From positions 1 to 21,223 of the forward strand of contig UQVN01000023.1 in the NCBI GenBank assembly GCA_900544525.1: a DNA stretch of 21,223 nucleotides. The letters run 5' to 3'. Origin of the DNA: an uncultured Eubacteriales bacterium. Its GTDB lineage: Bacteria; Bacillota; Clostridia; Lachnospirales; Lachnospiraceae. The notes under the pieces are model-generated. The model was given only the letters and a program-made list of their open reading frames with translations, searched no databases and was not told the DNA's origin. A program made the position numbers and the translations under genes. This document shows positions 1 to 6,646 of this stretch, piece after piece. The number at the start of each line of letters is the position of its first letter. The stretch's first letter is position 1.

Positions 1-287
1 TTCATCTTTTTTCCTTGCTCATTATAAACAGAAAACTTCAAGCTATACCCCAATTTTAAAAATGAAATTTCTTTCCATCTCATTGATACTTGATTTAAAT
101 TATTTACTATTTTCTCTATCTCATCTTTATTTTGAATGACGATACTATGTCCTGTATTACCATTAAATATTTCAATTTTTTTGATTTCATCTAACTTTAA
201 TGAAAATTTTTTCTCTCCAAACATCCATAAAACACAAAACAATATAATAGCACAAATAGTCGAAATCTTAATTGCTCTCTTTTTCAT
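1..287 (-). CDS. Small membrane-anchored or exported protein, 3' end cut off by the window edge
   Basis: On the minus strand an ATG at 287-285 follows a very strong ribosome binding site (GGGGGAGGAG, about 290-300) and opens a frame with no stop to the window edge, about 95 codons. The product begins MKKRAIKISTICAIILFCVL: a positively charged start followed by one hydrophobic segment (about residues 6-23), so it is an uncleaved membrane anchor or a signal peptide; no lipobox is evident. The rest is soluble, rich in Lys, Glu, Ile and Asn, with a segment around FNGNTGHSIVIQNKDEIEKI that resembles small beta-sheet exported proteins of Clostridia. I do not recognise the family. It lies 58 nt downstream of the XRE regulator on the same strand and may be cotranscribed with it. 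The C-terminus is outside the window. Confidence 0.72.
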   Translation of the reverse strand, partial: MKKRAIKISTICAIILFCVLWMFGEKKFSLKLDEIKKIEIFNGNTGHSIVIQNKDEIEKIVNNLNQVSMRWKEISFLKLGYSLKFSVYNEQGKKM

Positions 288-345
288 TTTCTCCTCCCCC
301 AAAATATCTACTTTAAACCCAATACCTAATGTGGAAATACTGATA

Positions 346-771
346 TCATGGATTTGATTCGCTTACATTTTCTTCCACTTCTATTGTAGTCTCTGTTTGA
401 AAACTATTAAAAGAAACCATCCCCAATACAATAAATAGTATATTTAGAACAAAAATTCCTATCATAATTCCAAGTATGACTTTGACTATTGTTTTAGTTC
501 GTCTGTTTTTAATTGCAAGATATTCATTTATTTTTATTAGTTGTTCTGCAATTTCATCTTTATTTTGCTCATCGGTTATTTTACTTCCCAATAACTCTCC
601 AACTGAAACTTCTAATATATCAGCCATTTTAACTAGCATATCAGAATCAGGAACAGAAAGTCCTTTTTCCCACTTAGAAATAGTTTGACGAACAACGTTT
701 AAACGAATTGCTAATTCCTCTTGCGATAATCCTTTTTGTTTTCTAATCGTTTTTAAGTTTTCATTAAGCAT
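346..771 (-). CDS. XRE-family transcriptional regulator with a C-terminal membrane segment
   Basis: The 141-aa product has an N-terminal helix-turn-helix of the Cro/C1 (XRE) type, about residues 5-61, with the usual pattern LKTIRKQKGLSQEELA, then RQTISKWEKG and VPDSDMLVKMADIL. This is followed by a charged linker, one hydrophobic segment (about residues 93-117, ILGIMIGIFVLNILFIVLG) and a short tail predicted to be extracytoplasmic. The architecture is common in Firmicutes, and such proteins often regulate themselves and a neighbouring membrane or exported protein. The ATG at 771 is preceded by AAGGAAAG at good spacing. Upstream lies a perfect palindrome next to promoter-like sequences, which suggests autoregulation. 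The downstream neighbour on the same strand is the truncated exported protein at the window edge. The ligand and target genes cannot be read from the sequence. Confidence 0.9.
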   Translation of the reverse strand: MLNENLKTIRKQKGLSQEELAIRLNVVRQTISKWEKGLSVPDSDMLVKMADILEVSVGELLGSKITDEQNKDEIAEQLIKINEYLAIKNRRTKTIVKVILGIMIGIFVLNILFIVLGMVSFNSFQTETTIEVEENVSESNP

Positions 772-816
772 AATATCTTTCCTTTCTTTTTGTTTTTTGG
801 ACTAATTTTATGCTTA

Positions 817-875
817 ATTATATCGTTGCGGCAAGCAACGCATATTAACATAGCACTGTACCAATTAAATTCCAA
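817..875 (-). promoter_or_regulatory. Candidate promoter and palindromic operator of the XRE regulator
   Basis: Reading the minus strand, TTGGAA (875-870) is separated by 17 nt from TATGTT (852-847), which has an extended TG motif (TGC TATGTT). Just downstream is a perfect palindrome, CGTTGC-GGCAA-GCAACG (824-840), directly followed by a TATAAT (822-817) that could be a second -10. A GC-rich palindrome in this AT-rich stretch, around the likely transcription start, is where a repressor would bind. The palindrome is seen directly; promoter and operator roles are inferred. Confidence 0.45.
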
Positions 876-963
876 TTTATATTTTACTTTCTGTCATTGT
901 ATTATAACATGATATTCAAGTATCCTCATTTCTTTTCTGCTCTAAATGACAATCAAGATTTTT

Positions 964-1428
964 TCACTTATTTCTAAATTTCATATCATTCGTCAAAACA
1001 GCATTTTTATAGCTTATTATAATGTGACATGGTGCAAAAATAATCGCTGCAAGCAATAGAAAATTTAAATGACTCATAATACCACTAAAAAGAAATATGA
1101 AAGACGGAATGATAGACAAGGCCAATGCCCGAAAAACCGTATTTCTTTTGAAACAAATAATCCATATTAAACAATAACAAATCACCATTACAGAATTAAC
1201 TATCAGATATATTGCAAATGCTTCATCGGATGAAAATCCAAACCACGTACTTGGTATGTTAAATATCATTAGAACAAAACAACCGAAACGTCCAATTTGC
1301 TCCAGTAATTCAACCTTCTTGTTCCTCCATGCGTTATGGAAGCCATTAGGGCATTTAAAAGCAAAAACAATATTTGGAATCATAATGATAACCATAAAAA
1401 TCAAGCCAAATATATTCAAATACTCCAC
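964..1428 (-). CDS. Unrecognised multi-pass membrane protein, GTG start
   Basis: The 154-aa product has a hydrophobic N-terminal helix (MEYLNIFGLIFMVIIMIPNI), a short polar segment with KCPNGFHNAWRNKKVELLEQ, and then about four hydrophobic stretches (residues about 46-63, 70-93, 100-115, 122-140) before a basic tail. It is therefore a small integral membrane protein with four or five helices. I do not recognise the family and see no catalytic motif. The start codon is GTG at 1428-1426, supported by GAGGTGG about six nt upstream. Its neighbours on the same strand are the XRE regulator (192 nt downstream) and, across a long AT-rich gap, sigK; neither close spacing nor a shared motif ties it to them. 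Reality as a gene is supported by length, a good ribosome binding site and the coherent transmembrane pattern. Confidence 0.72.
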   Translation of the reverse strand: MEYLNIFGLIFMVIIMIPNIVFAFKCPNGFHNAWRNKKVELLEQIGRFGCFVLMIFNIPSTWFGFSSDEAFAIYLIVNSVMVICYCLIWIICFKRNTVFRALALSIIPSFIFLFSGIMSHLNFLLLAAIIFAPCHIIISYKNAVLTNDMKFRNK

Positions 1429-2039
1429 TTAACCACCTCTTTCAGTTTTAATTGTCACAGTTTAACAATAGAACTAGAAATTCTCTATTATCATTTACTG
1501 ACATCTAAAATGCAAATCCACTTAATAACAATTTCATATATATCCCCATTCAAATTCCAATTTATTCCTAATTATACCACAAAAATATTCTTTCACAACA
1601 AAATTTCCCTTCCACTCTATCGTAATATAACTTTTCTCGTTCTAAATAGGTCTATTCTAATCTCATATCATAATCTTTTATTTCTCTTTTGGTTCTTAAC
1701 CAAATAAAAAATATTCTATAATTCCTTGCAATGACTTCCCTATGATAGTACTCCTTCCAATCGTTCATTCCCAGATCTAAAATAGGATATCTTCCCATTG
1801 ACTTATCAAAAAATAGAGTTAGTTAAAACTCTATAAATCAATATAACAATAAAAAGATATCCTTTACTTAATACCTATCCATCTCTTTTTTTAAAAGCGA
1901 CTTCTCTCAATCTCCAAATTAAATTTAATAATAGTTTTCCTCTCTTTAACCCCTTATTATTCTGGCATATTTTATAAACAAACTCTTACTAATACCAAAC
2001 CTTTTTCCCCTTCTCAACATCCATATTTTTTGTCTTTTA
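1429..2039. other. AT-rich gene-poor stretch, possibly decayed coding sequence
   Basis: No complete gene with a ribosome binding site is visible in these 611 bases. On the minus strand two short open stretches read like protein fragments: one ending at 1652 (up to about 1815) containing SMGRYPILDLGMNDWKEYYH and IFFIWLRTKREIKDYD, and one around 1890-1996 containing NKGLKRGKLLLNLIWRLREV. Both lack a good start signal and are closed by stops, so they may be remnants of degraded genes or chance. The 80-bp nested palindrome at 1784-1863 lies between them. I could not assign a family to either fragment. Confidence 0.3.
1784..1863. repeat. 80-bp nested imperfect palindrome with 10-bp perfect terminal inverted repeats
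   Basis: AGGATATCTT at 1784-1793 is mirrored perfectly by AAGATATCCT at 1854-1863. Inside, ATTGACTTAT (1797-1806) pairs with ATAAATCAAT (1833-1842) with one G-T, and ATAGAGTT (1813-1820) pairs with AACTCTAT (1827-1834) around a six-base loop; the two inner pairings overlap by two bases. The layered symmetry resembles a small MITE-like element or a structured RNA. There is no clear target-site duplication and no U-tract. Confidence 0.4.
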
Positions 2040-2705
2040 CTACTGTTTGATCTCAAATTCACTCCGTAATTTCTCCACGACTTTTTTCTCTAGCCGTGAC
2101 ACATAACTTCTTGATATTCCAAGCATATCCGCAATTTCTCTTTGTGTATATTCCTTTGTCCCATAAAGTCCATATCGCATAATCAAAACTGTTTTTTCTC
2201 GTCCTGGCTTCATGTTACCTACTAATTCATACAGCTTTCCAACATTTTGACCGAAAATAACGGATTCTTCTACTAATAATTCTTGATTACACATAATGTC
2301 CATTAAACTGATTTCATTTCCCTCTTTATCGGTTCCCATCGGTTCATAAAGCGATACCTCTTTGGAACATTTTCTTTCCTGTCTCAACATCATCAACAAT
2401 TCATTTTCTATACATCTTGAAGCATAAGTGACTAATCGATTTCCCTTTTCTATTTTATAAGTATTAATGGCTTTTATAAGTCCTATCGTTCCAATAGAAA
2501 TTAAGTCTTCTACTTCTCGTTCCCCATTATGATATTTCTTTACAATATGTGCGACTAAACGCAAATTTCGTTCCACTAATATATTTCGGGCTTCTCTGTC
2601 TCCCGCCTGACTCAATGCTAGATAATGTTGTTCTTCTTTAGAATTCAATGGTTTTTGAAATGATTGCAAAAGAAAAGCACCCTCTAAGCCCTTTTCTACT
2701 ATCAT
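2040..2705 (-). CDS. sigK: Late mother-cell sporulation sigma factor, sigma-K
   Basis: The 221-aa product is a sigma-70 family factor without regions 1.1 and 3. Region 2 spans about residues 35-110 (NLRLVAHIVKKYHN, then EDLISIGTIGLIKAI, then TYASRCIENELLMMLR) and region 4 about 165-215, with helix-turn-helix TQREIADMLGISRSYVSRLE. The segment SLYEPMGTDKEGNEISLMDI matches sigma-K of Bacillus more closely than sigma-E. In the family it directs RNA polymerase to late mother-cell genes (coat, mother-cell lysis). The gene is uninterrupted: there is no skin-type insertion. The N-terminus is short: only about a dozen residues precede the part that aligns with mature Bacillus sigma-K (SFQKPLNSKEEQ), and an in-frame TAG at 2732-2730 rules out a longer one. 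The ATG at 2705 has no ribosome binding site and lies in a hairpin loop; a TTG at 2669 behind GAGGGTG is an alternative start. It lies 43 nt after the NlpC/P60 gene. Confidence 0.93.
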   Translation of the reverse strand: MIVEKGLEGAFLLQSFQKPLNSKEEQHYLALSQAGDREARNILVERNLRLVAHIVKKYHNGEREVEDLISIGTIGLIKAINTYKIEKGNRLVTYASRCIENELLMMLRQERKCSKEVSLYEPMGTDKEGNEISLMDIMCNQELLVEESVIFGQNVGKLYELVGNMKPGREKTVLIMRYGLYGTKEYTQREIADMLGISRSYVSRLEKKVVEKLRSEFEIKQ

Positions 2706-2720
2706 ATGTAGAAAGGGCTT
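2686..2720 (-). promoter_or_regulatory. Hairpin displaying the sigK start codon in its loop
   Basis: On the minus strand AAGCCCTTTCTAC (2720-2708) pairs with GTAGAAAAGGGCTT (2699-2686): 13 base pairs with one bulged A. The eight-base loop ATATGATA holds the predicted sigK ATG. No U-tract follows, so it is not a normal intrinsic terminator, and no Shine-Dalgarno sequence precedes the ATG. It may control sigK translation, or act as a processing or 3'-end element for the upstream nlpC message. The structure is seen; the role is inference. Confidence 0.55.
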
Positions 2721-2748
2721 GGCAGGTGCCTATGAAAAAAATCTTATC

Positions 2749-3846
2749 TTAATCTATAATATTTCTTACCATATATGGTGTATTATAGTACATATTTGTA
2801 ACACAAATTCCCTTTGCTTGGTTTAGTGCATGTACAACCATATCATTCCCTATGTATAAAGATACATGACTAATTCTAGAGCTTCCCTTACTTACATAAA
2901 AGATTAAATCTCCTGGTTGAATTTCATCTAAGGAAATTTCTCTTCCATTTGTTGCCTGATCTGCAGATACTCGATTGATCTTAATTCCAAATTTTCCGAA
3001 TACAGATTGTACAAATCCAGAGCAATCTGCCCCTTCTGTCAAACTTGTTCCGCCATAGACATAAGGATTCCCGACAAACTGCAATGCATAATCCACAATT
3101 TCTTCTCGAAGTTCGTCTGTATCAACATTCGGTATTGTTACTTGATCCTCTTTCTCTTGTGAACCTGTTCCACTGTTATTGTTAGTGTTATTGCTTGTAC
3201 TATTATTATCACTTCCACTATTATTATTTTTATCGGAATTACTGCTTGGATTTTTATCACCAACAGTACTGTTTTCATTATCGGAAATCGATACATCTGG
3301 ATCGGAACTATTTAATGGAGTTGCTGTTACAAATCGGTACTCCACTTCAATATAATCATTAGATAAATATCCTGTTTGTTTCTTATAGTTAATTTTTGTC
3401 CAAGCCACTGTTTGACCTTTTACGGAAAAAGTTGTTCCTTTTGTCACCTTTCCAATAACTTTAGCGCTTGTACTTTTTTTTGCGCGGACATTGAGAACCT
3501 CTGTTGTAACTGTAGCATCTTTCGTCTTGATATTCTCTTTCGCAAATTTCTCCATTTGTTTTCCCGTCAGAATATAATCATTTGATACATATCCAGTTAC
3601 TTTTCCTGATTTAATTTTTGTCCATTTGCTTCCTTTTTTAACAATTGTCCCGACTGCTCCACGCTTCATTTGTCCTACGACTTTTGAACTTGTAGACGCA
3701 TCTTTACGCACATTTAAACTATTGTCTACATTCGCAATCACCATTTTATCATACTTATTTGCCGCCTGTACATCCATACCATTTTGTATCACAACTCCAG
3801 ACGTTAACGCCGTTAACAGACATAATTTAACCAGATTTTTTCTCAC
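2749..3846 (-). CDS. Secreted SH3b-SH3b-NlpC/P60 cell-wall endopeptidase
   Basis: The 365-aa product has a signal peptide (about residues 1-28, ending VQA-AN), two bacterial SH3 domains (about 35-93, with SLNVRKDASTSSKVVGQMKR, and 112-167, with VLNVRAKKSTSAKVIGKVTK), a low-complexity Ser/Asn/Asp linker (about 178-235) and a C-terminal NlpC/P60 domain (about 245-365). The catalytic Cys is in ADCSGF (C275), the catalytic His in SRISHVSLYIG (H327), with H339 as likely third polar residue. The family cleaves peptide stems of peptidoglycan, typically D-gamma-glutamyl to diamino-acid bonds, with SH3 domains binding the wall. Translation starts at a GTG (3846-3844) behind GAGGAGG at good spacing. 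It lies 22 nt downstream of the amidase and 43 nt upstream of sigK on the same strand, consistent with cotranscription. A role in sporulation-related wall remodelling is inferred from this context only. Confidence 0.92.
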   Translation of the reverse strand: MRKNLVKLCLLTALTSGVVIQNGMDVQAANKYDKMVIANVDNSLNVRKDASTSSKVVGQMKRGAVGTIVKKGSKWTKIKSGKVTGYVSNDYILTGKQMEKFAKENIKTKDATVTTEVLNVRAKKSTSAKVIGKVTKGTTFSVKGQTVAWTKINYKKQTGYLSNDYIEVEYRFVTATPLNSSDPDVSISDNENSTVGDKNPSSNSDKNNNSGSDNNSTSNNTNNNSGTGSQEKEDQVTIPNVDTDELREEIVDYALQFVGNPYVYGGTSLTEGADCSGFVQSVFGKFGIKINRVSADQATNGREISLDEIQPGDLIFYVSKGSSRISHVSLYIGNDMVVHALNQAKGICVTNMYYNTPYMVRNIID

Positions 3847-3868
3847 AATGCTTCCTCCTCAATGTCAC

Positions 3869-5671
3869 CTATCGACCAGTCGGATACTTGTCAAAAGCAC
3901 TAACAACCGTATCATAGATTGATTTCCCGATTTGGTCGATTTTTTTATCACTTTTTAAAATTTCTGCATCTTGCTTATTTGATATAAAAGCTGTCTCAAT
4001 TAAAATTGCTGGCATATTTGTATAGCGAATTACATAGAAATTGGCTGTCTTAACCCCTCTTTTAGAACTACCAACTGCTTTTACTACACTATCATAAGCC
4101 ATCTGTGCTAATTTTGAAGCGCTTAAGCCTCCACTATTTTTTTTGTTATTGTTGACACTATAATAAACTTCTGTTCCTCTTGCAGTTGTATTTCCTGCTG
4201 AATTAATATGTACACTAATAAATAAATCCGCATCGACTTTATTTGCTAAATCCGTTCTAGCACGTAAAGAAGTGCTTGTATTTAATCCATTGGAGCCAGA
4301 AGTGATATTTGTTTGTGTATTTGTCGTTCTCGTATAATACACTTTAATAGAACCATCCTCATCGAAGTAATCTTTTGCAGCATTTACAATATTAAGAGTG
4401 CAATTATTTTCATAAATACCATTTCCTGCTGCACCAGGATCTGTCCCACCGTGTCCTGCATCTAAGACAAGGATTTTATCATAAATCTCTTTTGGGGTAC
4501 CGACTTTTACATATAGTATACCATTTTCTTCTTTTAAGCGATAGCCCTTAATTTCACTTGTTTGTAAAATTATTTTTGTTTTTCCATTTGAAGTACTAAC
4601 AGATACTTTATCTACAGCGAAATAAGGATTGGATACTAAATTTGTTTTATAAAAGGAACTATAGTTGCCATCTAAAATAATTTCAAAACGATTATTGAAA
4701 TAATCATCATTTGTCTCATAATTTTCATCTTGACAATCTTCTGGAAGTGGAATTGCAATCTGATATTCTTCTGACTTCTTAAAAGAACTGCTATAATCCT
4801 CTTCGTTCCATTCATAACCAAATCCTAAGGCTTCCGCTACTACTTTTCCTGGAACCATATAAGCACCTACATTATTTTCTTTATCCTTAATATACGTTGG
4901 TGCTACATCTAGTGTATATGCTTTCCCATTTACTGTTGCATTTGTCTTATAAATATTGAAAACTACTTTATACTTTCCTCTTGTCATTGTGATCTTTTTT
5001 CCGCTTTTTGAGTATTTCACTCCTAATTCTTTTGAAATTCTCCATGCTGGAACAAAATCACATTCATCAATAAAAAATCCTGAAATGGCTGTATCAACTT
5101 CTTTTCCATCTACATATAAATCAATAGGCTCATCTTTATAATAGTAGGAAAGTCCTCCATAAGATAACTCTATTCCGCCTTCTCTTTCGAAAGATACCAC
5201 CTGATTCACCGCATCATAAGAATACTCATAACCAAAAATTTTAGCAATATCTTCTGCTGGAAGCATCATTGTATTTTCATTTGTCACTACAAACTTTGCA
5301 GAAAAAGGTGCAATTGCTAAGTCCACTTCTTCTCCATCAACTAGTGCCTTTGTAGAACCCATTGTAAACTCTGCTGTATGCTCTTTTGTTTTCAGAGTAA
5401 TGGTAGTGCTTGTATGAGATATCTTCATTCCCATAATCTTTTTAAATGCTAAATATCTAGGAAGCATTACTTTCCCATCCACAATAACACCAGGCATATT
5501 GTTTAAGTTTTGCTCTTTGCCATTTAGCTTCATTGTCGATACTAATTCTCCATACGTCGTTATTTGCCCATTCTTATCTGTGGATTGCACCATTGTCTGT
5601 TCTGCATAGACAATATGATTTGCTCCTATGAAAATCAAGCAAATCATAAGTGCCATAAACCATTTTTTCAT
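3869..5671 (-). CDS. Secreted N-acetylmuramoyl-L-alanine amidase (Amidase_3) with stalk-like N-terminal repeats
   Basis: The 600-aa product has a signal peptide (residues 1-23, cleavage after VYA), then about four repeats of the copper-amine-oxidase-N-like type seen on Firmicute exported proteins (around residues 60-95, 133-163, 205-231 and 270-298, each with a Pro-x3-6-hydrophobic-Leu/Phe-Gly pattern), a beta-rich AMIN-like segment (about 328-393), and an Amidase_3 catalytic domain (about 399-596). Zinc ligands are visible as H407 in LDAGHGGTDPG, E421 in GIYENN and H488 in FISVHINSAGN; the catalytic Glu is E559 in AILIETAFISN. The enzyme cuts the MurNAc-L-Ala bond of peptidoglycan outside the cell; CwlD and AmiC are relatives. 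The ATG at 5671 follows AGGAGG. It is the first gene of a likely unit with the NlpC/P60 peptidase and sigK. Whether the N-terminal repeats bind wall or another protein is unknown. Confidence 0.93.
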   Translation of the reverse strand: MKKWFMALMICLIFIGANHIVYAEQTMVQSTDKNGQITTYGELVSTMKLNGKEQNLNNMPGVIVDGKVMLPRYLAFKKIMGMKISHTSTTITLKTKEHTAEFTMGSTKALVDGEEVDLAIAPFSAKFVVTNENTMMLPAEDIAKIFGYEYSYDAVNQVVSFEREGGIELSYGGLSYYYKDEPIDLYVDGKEVDTAISGFFIDECDFVPAWRISKELGVKYSKSGKKITMTRGKYKVVFNIYKTNATVNGKAYTLDVAPTYIKDKENNVGAYMVPGKVVAEALGFGYEWNEEDYSSSFKKSEEYQIAIPLPEDCQDENYETNDDYFNNRFEIILDGNYSSFYKTNLVSNPYFAVDKVSVSTSNGKTKIILQTSEIKGYRLKEENGILYVKVGTPKEIYDKILVLDAGHGGTDPGAAGNGIYENNCTLNIVNAAKDYFDEDGSIKVYYTRTTNTQTNITSGSNGLNTSTSLRARTDLANKVDADLFISVHINSAGNTTARGTEVYYSVNNNKKNSGGLSASKLAQMAYDSVVKAVGSSKRGVKTANFYVIRYTNMPAILIETAFISNKQDAEILKSDKKIDQIGKSIYDTVVSAFDKYPTGR

Positions 5672-5764
5672 TTTTTTCCTCCTGTTTCTCCTATTCTTTT
5701 TTCTTTCTGGTTCTATTTATTTAATGCTAATTATTACAACTTTATTGCAGAAATAATAATTTTT

Positions 5765-5794
5765 TATAAAGAAATTCTTATTTCTTTCTTTATA
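5765..5794. repeat. Perfect 10-bp inverted repeat upstream of the amidase gene
   Basis: TATAAAGAAA (5765-5774) and TTTCTTTATA (5785-5794) are exact inverted copies with a 10-base spacer, roughly 95-120 bases upstream of the amidase start. On neither strand is it followed by a U-tract long enough for a good terminator. It could be an operator or a second hairpin in the intergenic region between the RNA methyltransferase and the amidase. Confidence 0.35.
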
Positions 5795-5798
5795 GGCA

Positions 5799-5836
5799 CA
5801 AAAAAATTGCTATAAAAATAAGATTTTACAGCAATT
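5799..5836 (-). terminator. Intrinsic terminator of the ktrB-ktrA-methyltransferase unit
   Basis: On the minus strand AATTGCT (5836-5830) pairs with AGCAATT (5811-5805), and an inner TAAAA/TTTTTA pairing extends the stem; a run of T follows (about 5806-5800). It lies about 43 nt after the methyltransferase stop. Confidence 0.75.
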
Positions 5837-5878
5837 CTTTGTTTGTACCAAACTTACTTATTATATTTTTTAAGGTTA

Positions 5879-6646
5879 CTAAAAAATACTTCTTTGTCTC
5901 ATTGCTTCATACATAAGAACAGTTCCTGCAATTGCGGCATTTAATGATTCCACTTGACCATGCATCGGAATTTTTATTTTTTTATTCACTCGCTCGGTCG
6001 TTTCCTCTGTTAATCCATTGCCTTCATTCCCAATGAAAAATGCACATGGTTTTGTATAATCTTCTTGATAAAAATTGTTTCCATTCAAGTGAGCTCCATA
6101 ACTTGTAATGGAATTCTCTTCTAAAAATGTAAAAATTTCTTCCATTGGTGCAATATAAAATGGTATTCGGAAAATAGATCCCATTGTAGAACGAACAACT
6201 TTTGGATTATAAATATCCACCGTGTCCTCACTCATCAAAACTCCACTTATTCCAGCACCTTCGCTTGTACGAAGAATCGTTCCTAAATTTCCTGGATCTT
6301 GTAAATTTTCCAAAACAATAAAACAAGGATTTTCCTTTTGTAAAAACGATGTAATAGAAGAATTTGGCATTTTCACAAGAGCAATGACTCCTTGTGGTGT
6401 CTTTGTGTCCGCTGCTTCTTTTAAAACATTAGGAGCTACTACTTCTAATGGAACATCTTTTAATAATTCTTCTTGTTTTTGCAAAAACTCTTCCGTAACA
6501 TAGGCTTTTATTAGCCATTCCTTTGGGATTTCTTTAAAAATTCGCAACCCTTCCACAACAAACATTTGTTGTTCTTTTCGATACTTTCCACTTTTTTGTA
6601 ACTTGATAAGATTTTTAATCTGTCCGTTTGTTCCACTTGTTATCAT
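5879..6646 (-). CDS. SpoU/TrmH-family RNA 2'-O-methyltransferase (RlmB-like)
   Basis: The 255-aa product has an N-terminal substrate-binding region (about 1-100, with QKSGKYRKEQQMFVVEGLRI, typical of the YsgA/RlmB group) and a C-terminal SPOUT knot domain. The three SpoU motifs are visible: motif 1 ENLQDPGNLGTILRTSEGAG (113-132, N119 and R126), motif 2 FFIGNEGNGL (203-212), motif 3 IPMHGQVESLNAAIAGTVLM (226-245). Enzymes of this family methylate a ribose 2'-OH in rRNA or tRNA with S-adenosylmethionine. The exact nucleotide cannot be read from the sequence; 23S rRNA is the usual guess. The start codon overlaps the ktrA stop codon by one base (TAATG), so translation is probably coupled. A terminator follows. 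Confidence 0.92.
   Translation of the reverse strand: MITSGTNGQIKNLIKLQKSGKYRKEQQMFVVEGLRIFKEIPKEWLIKAYVTEEFLQKQEELLKDVPLEVVAPNVLKEAADTKTPQGVIALVKMPNSSITSFLQKENPCFIVLENLQDPGNLGTILRTSEGAGISGVLMSEDTVDIYNPKVVRSTMGSIFRIPFYIAPMEEIFTFLEENSITSYGAHLNGNNFYQEDYTKPCAFFIGNEGNGLTEETTERVNKKIKIPMHGQVESLNAAIAGTVLMYEAMRQRSIF

Noticed and set aside
136..357. Plus-strand open frame of 73 codons at the left edge
   Set aside because: It is antisense to the partial exported protein, which has a much better ribosome binding site and a coherent signal-like N-terminus.
1336..1707. Plus-strand open frame of 123 codons
   Set aside because: It lies partly antisense to the minus-strand membrane protein gene, has no ribosome binding site, and its composition reflects AT-rich sequence only.
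2040..2705. Possible skin-type element interrupting sigK
   Set aside because: Regions 2 and 4 are continuous in one frame, and no recombinase gene is present nearby.
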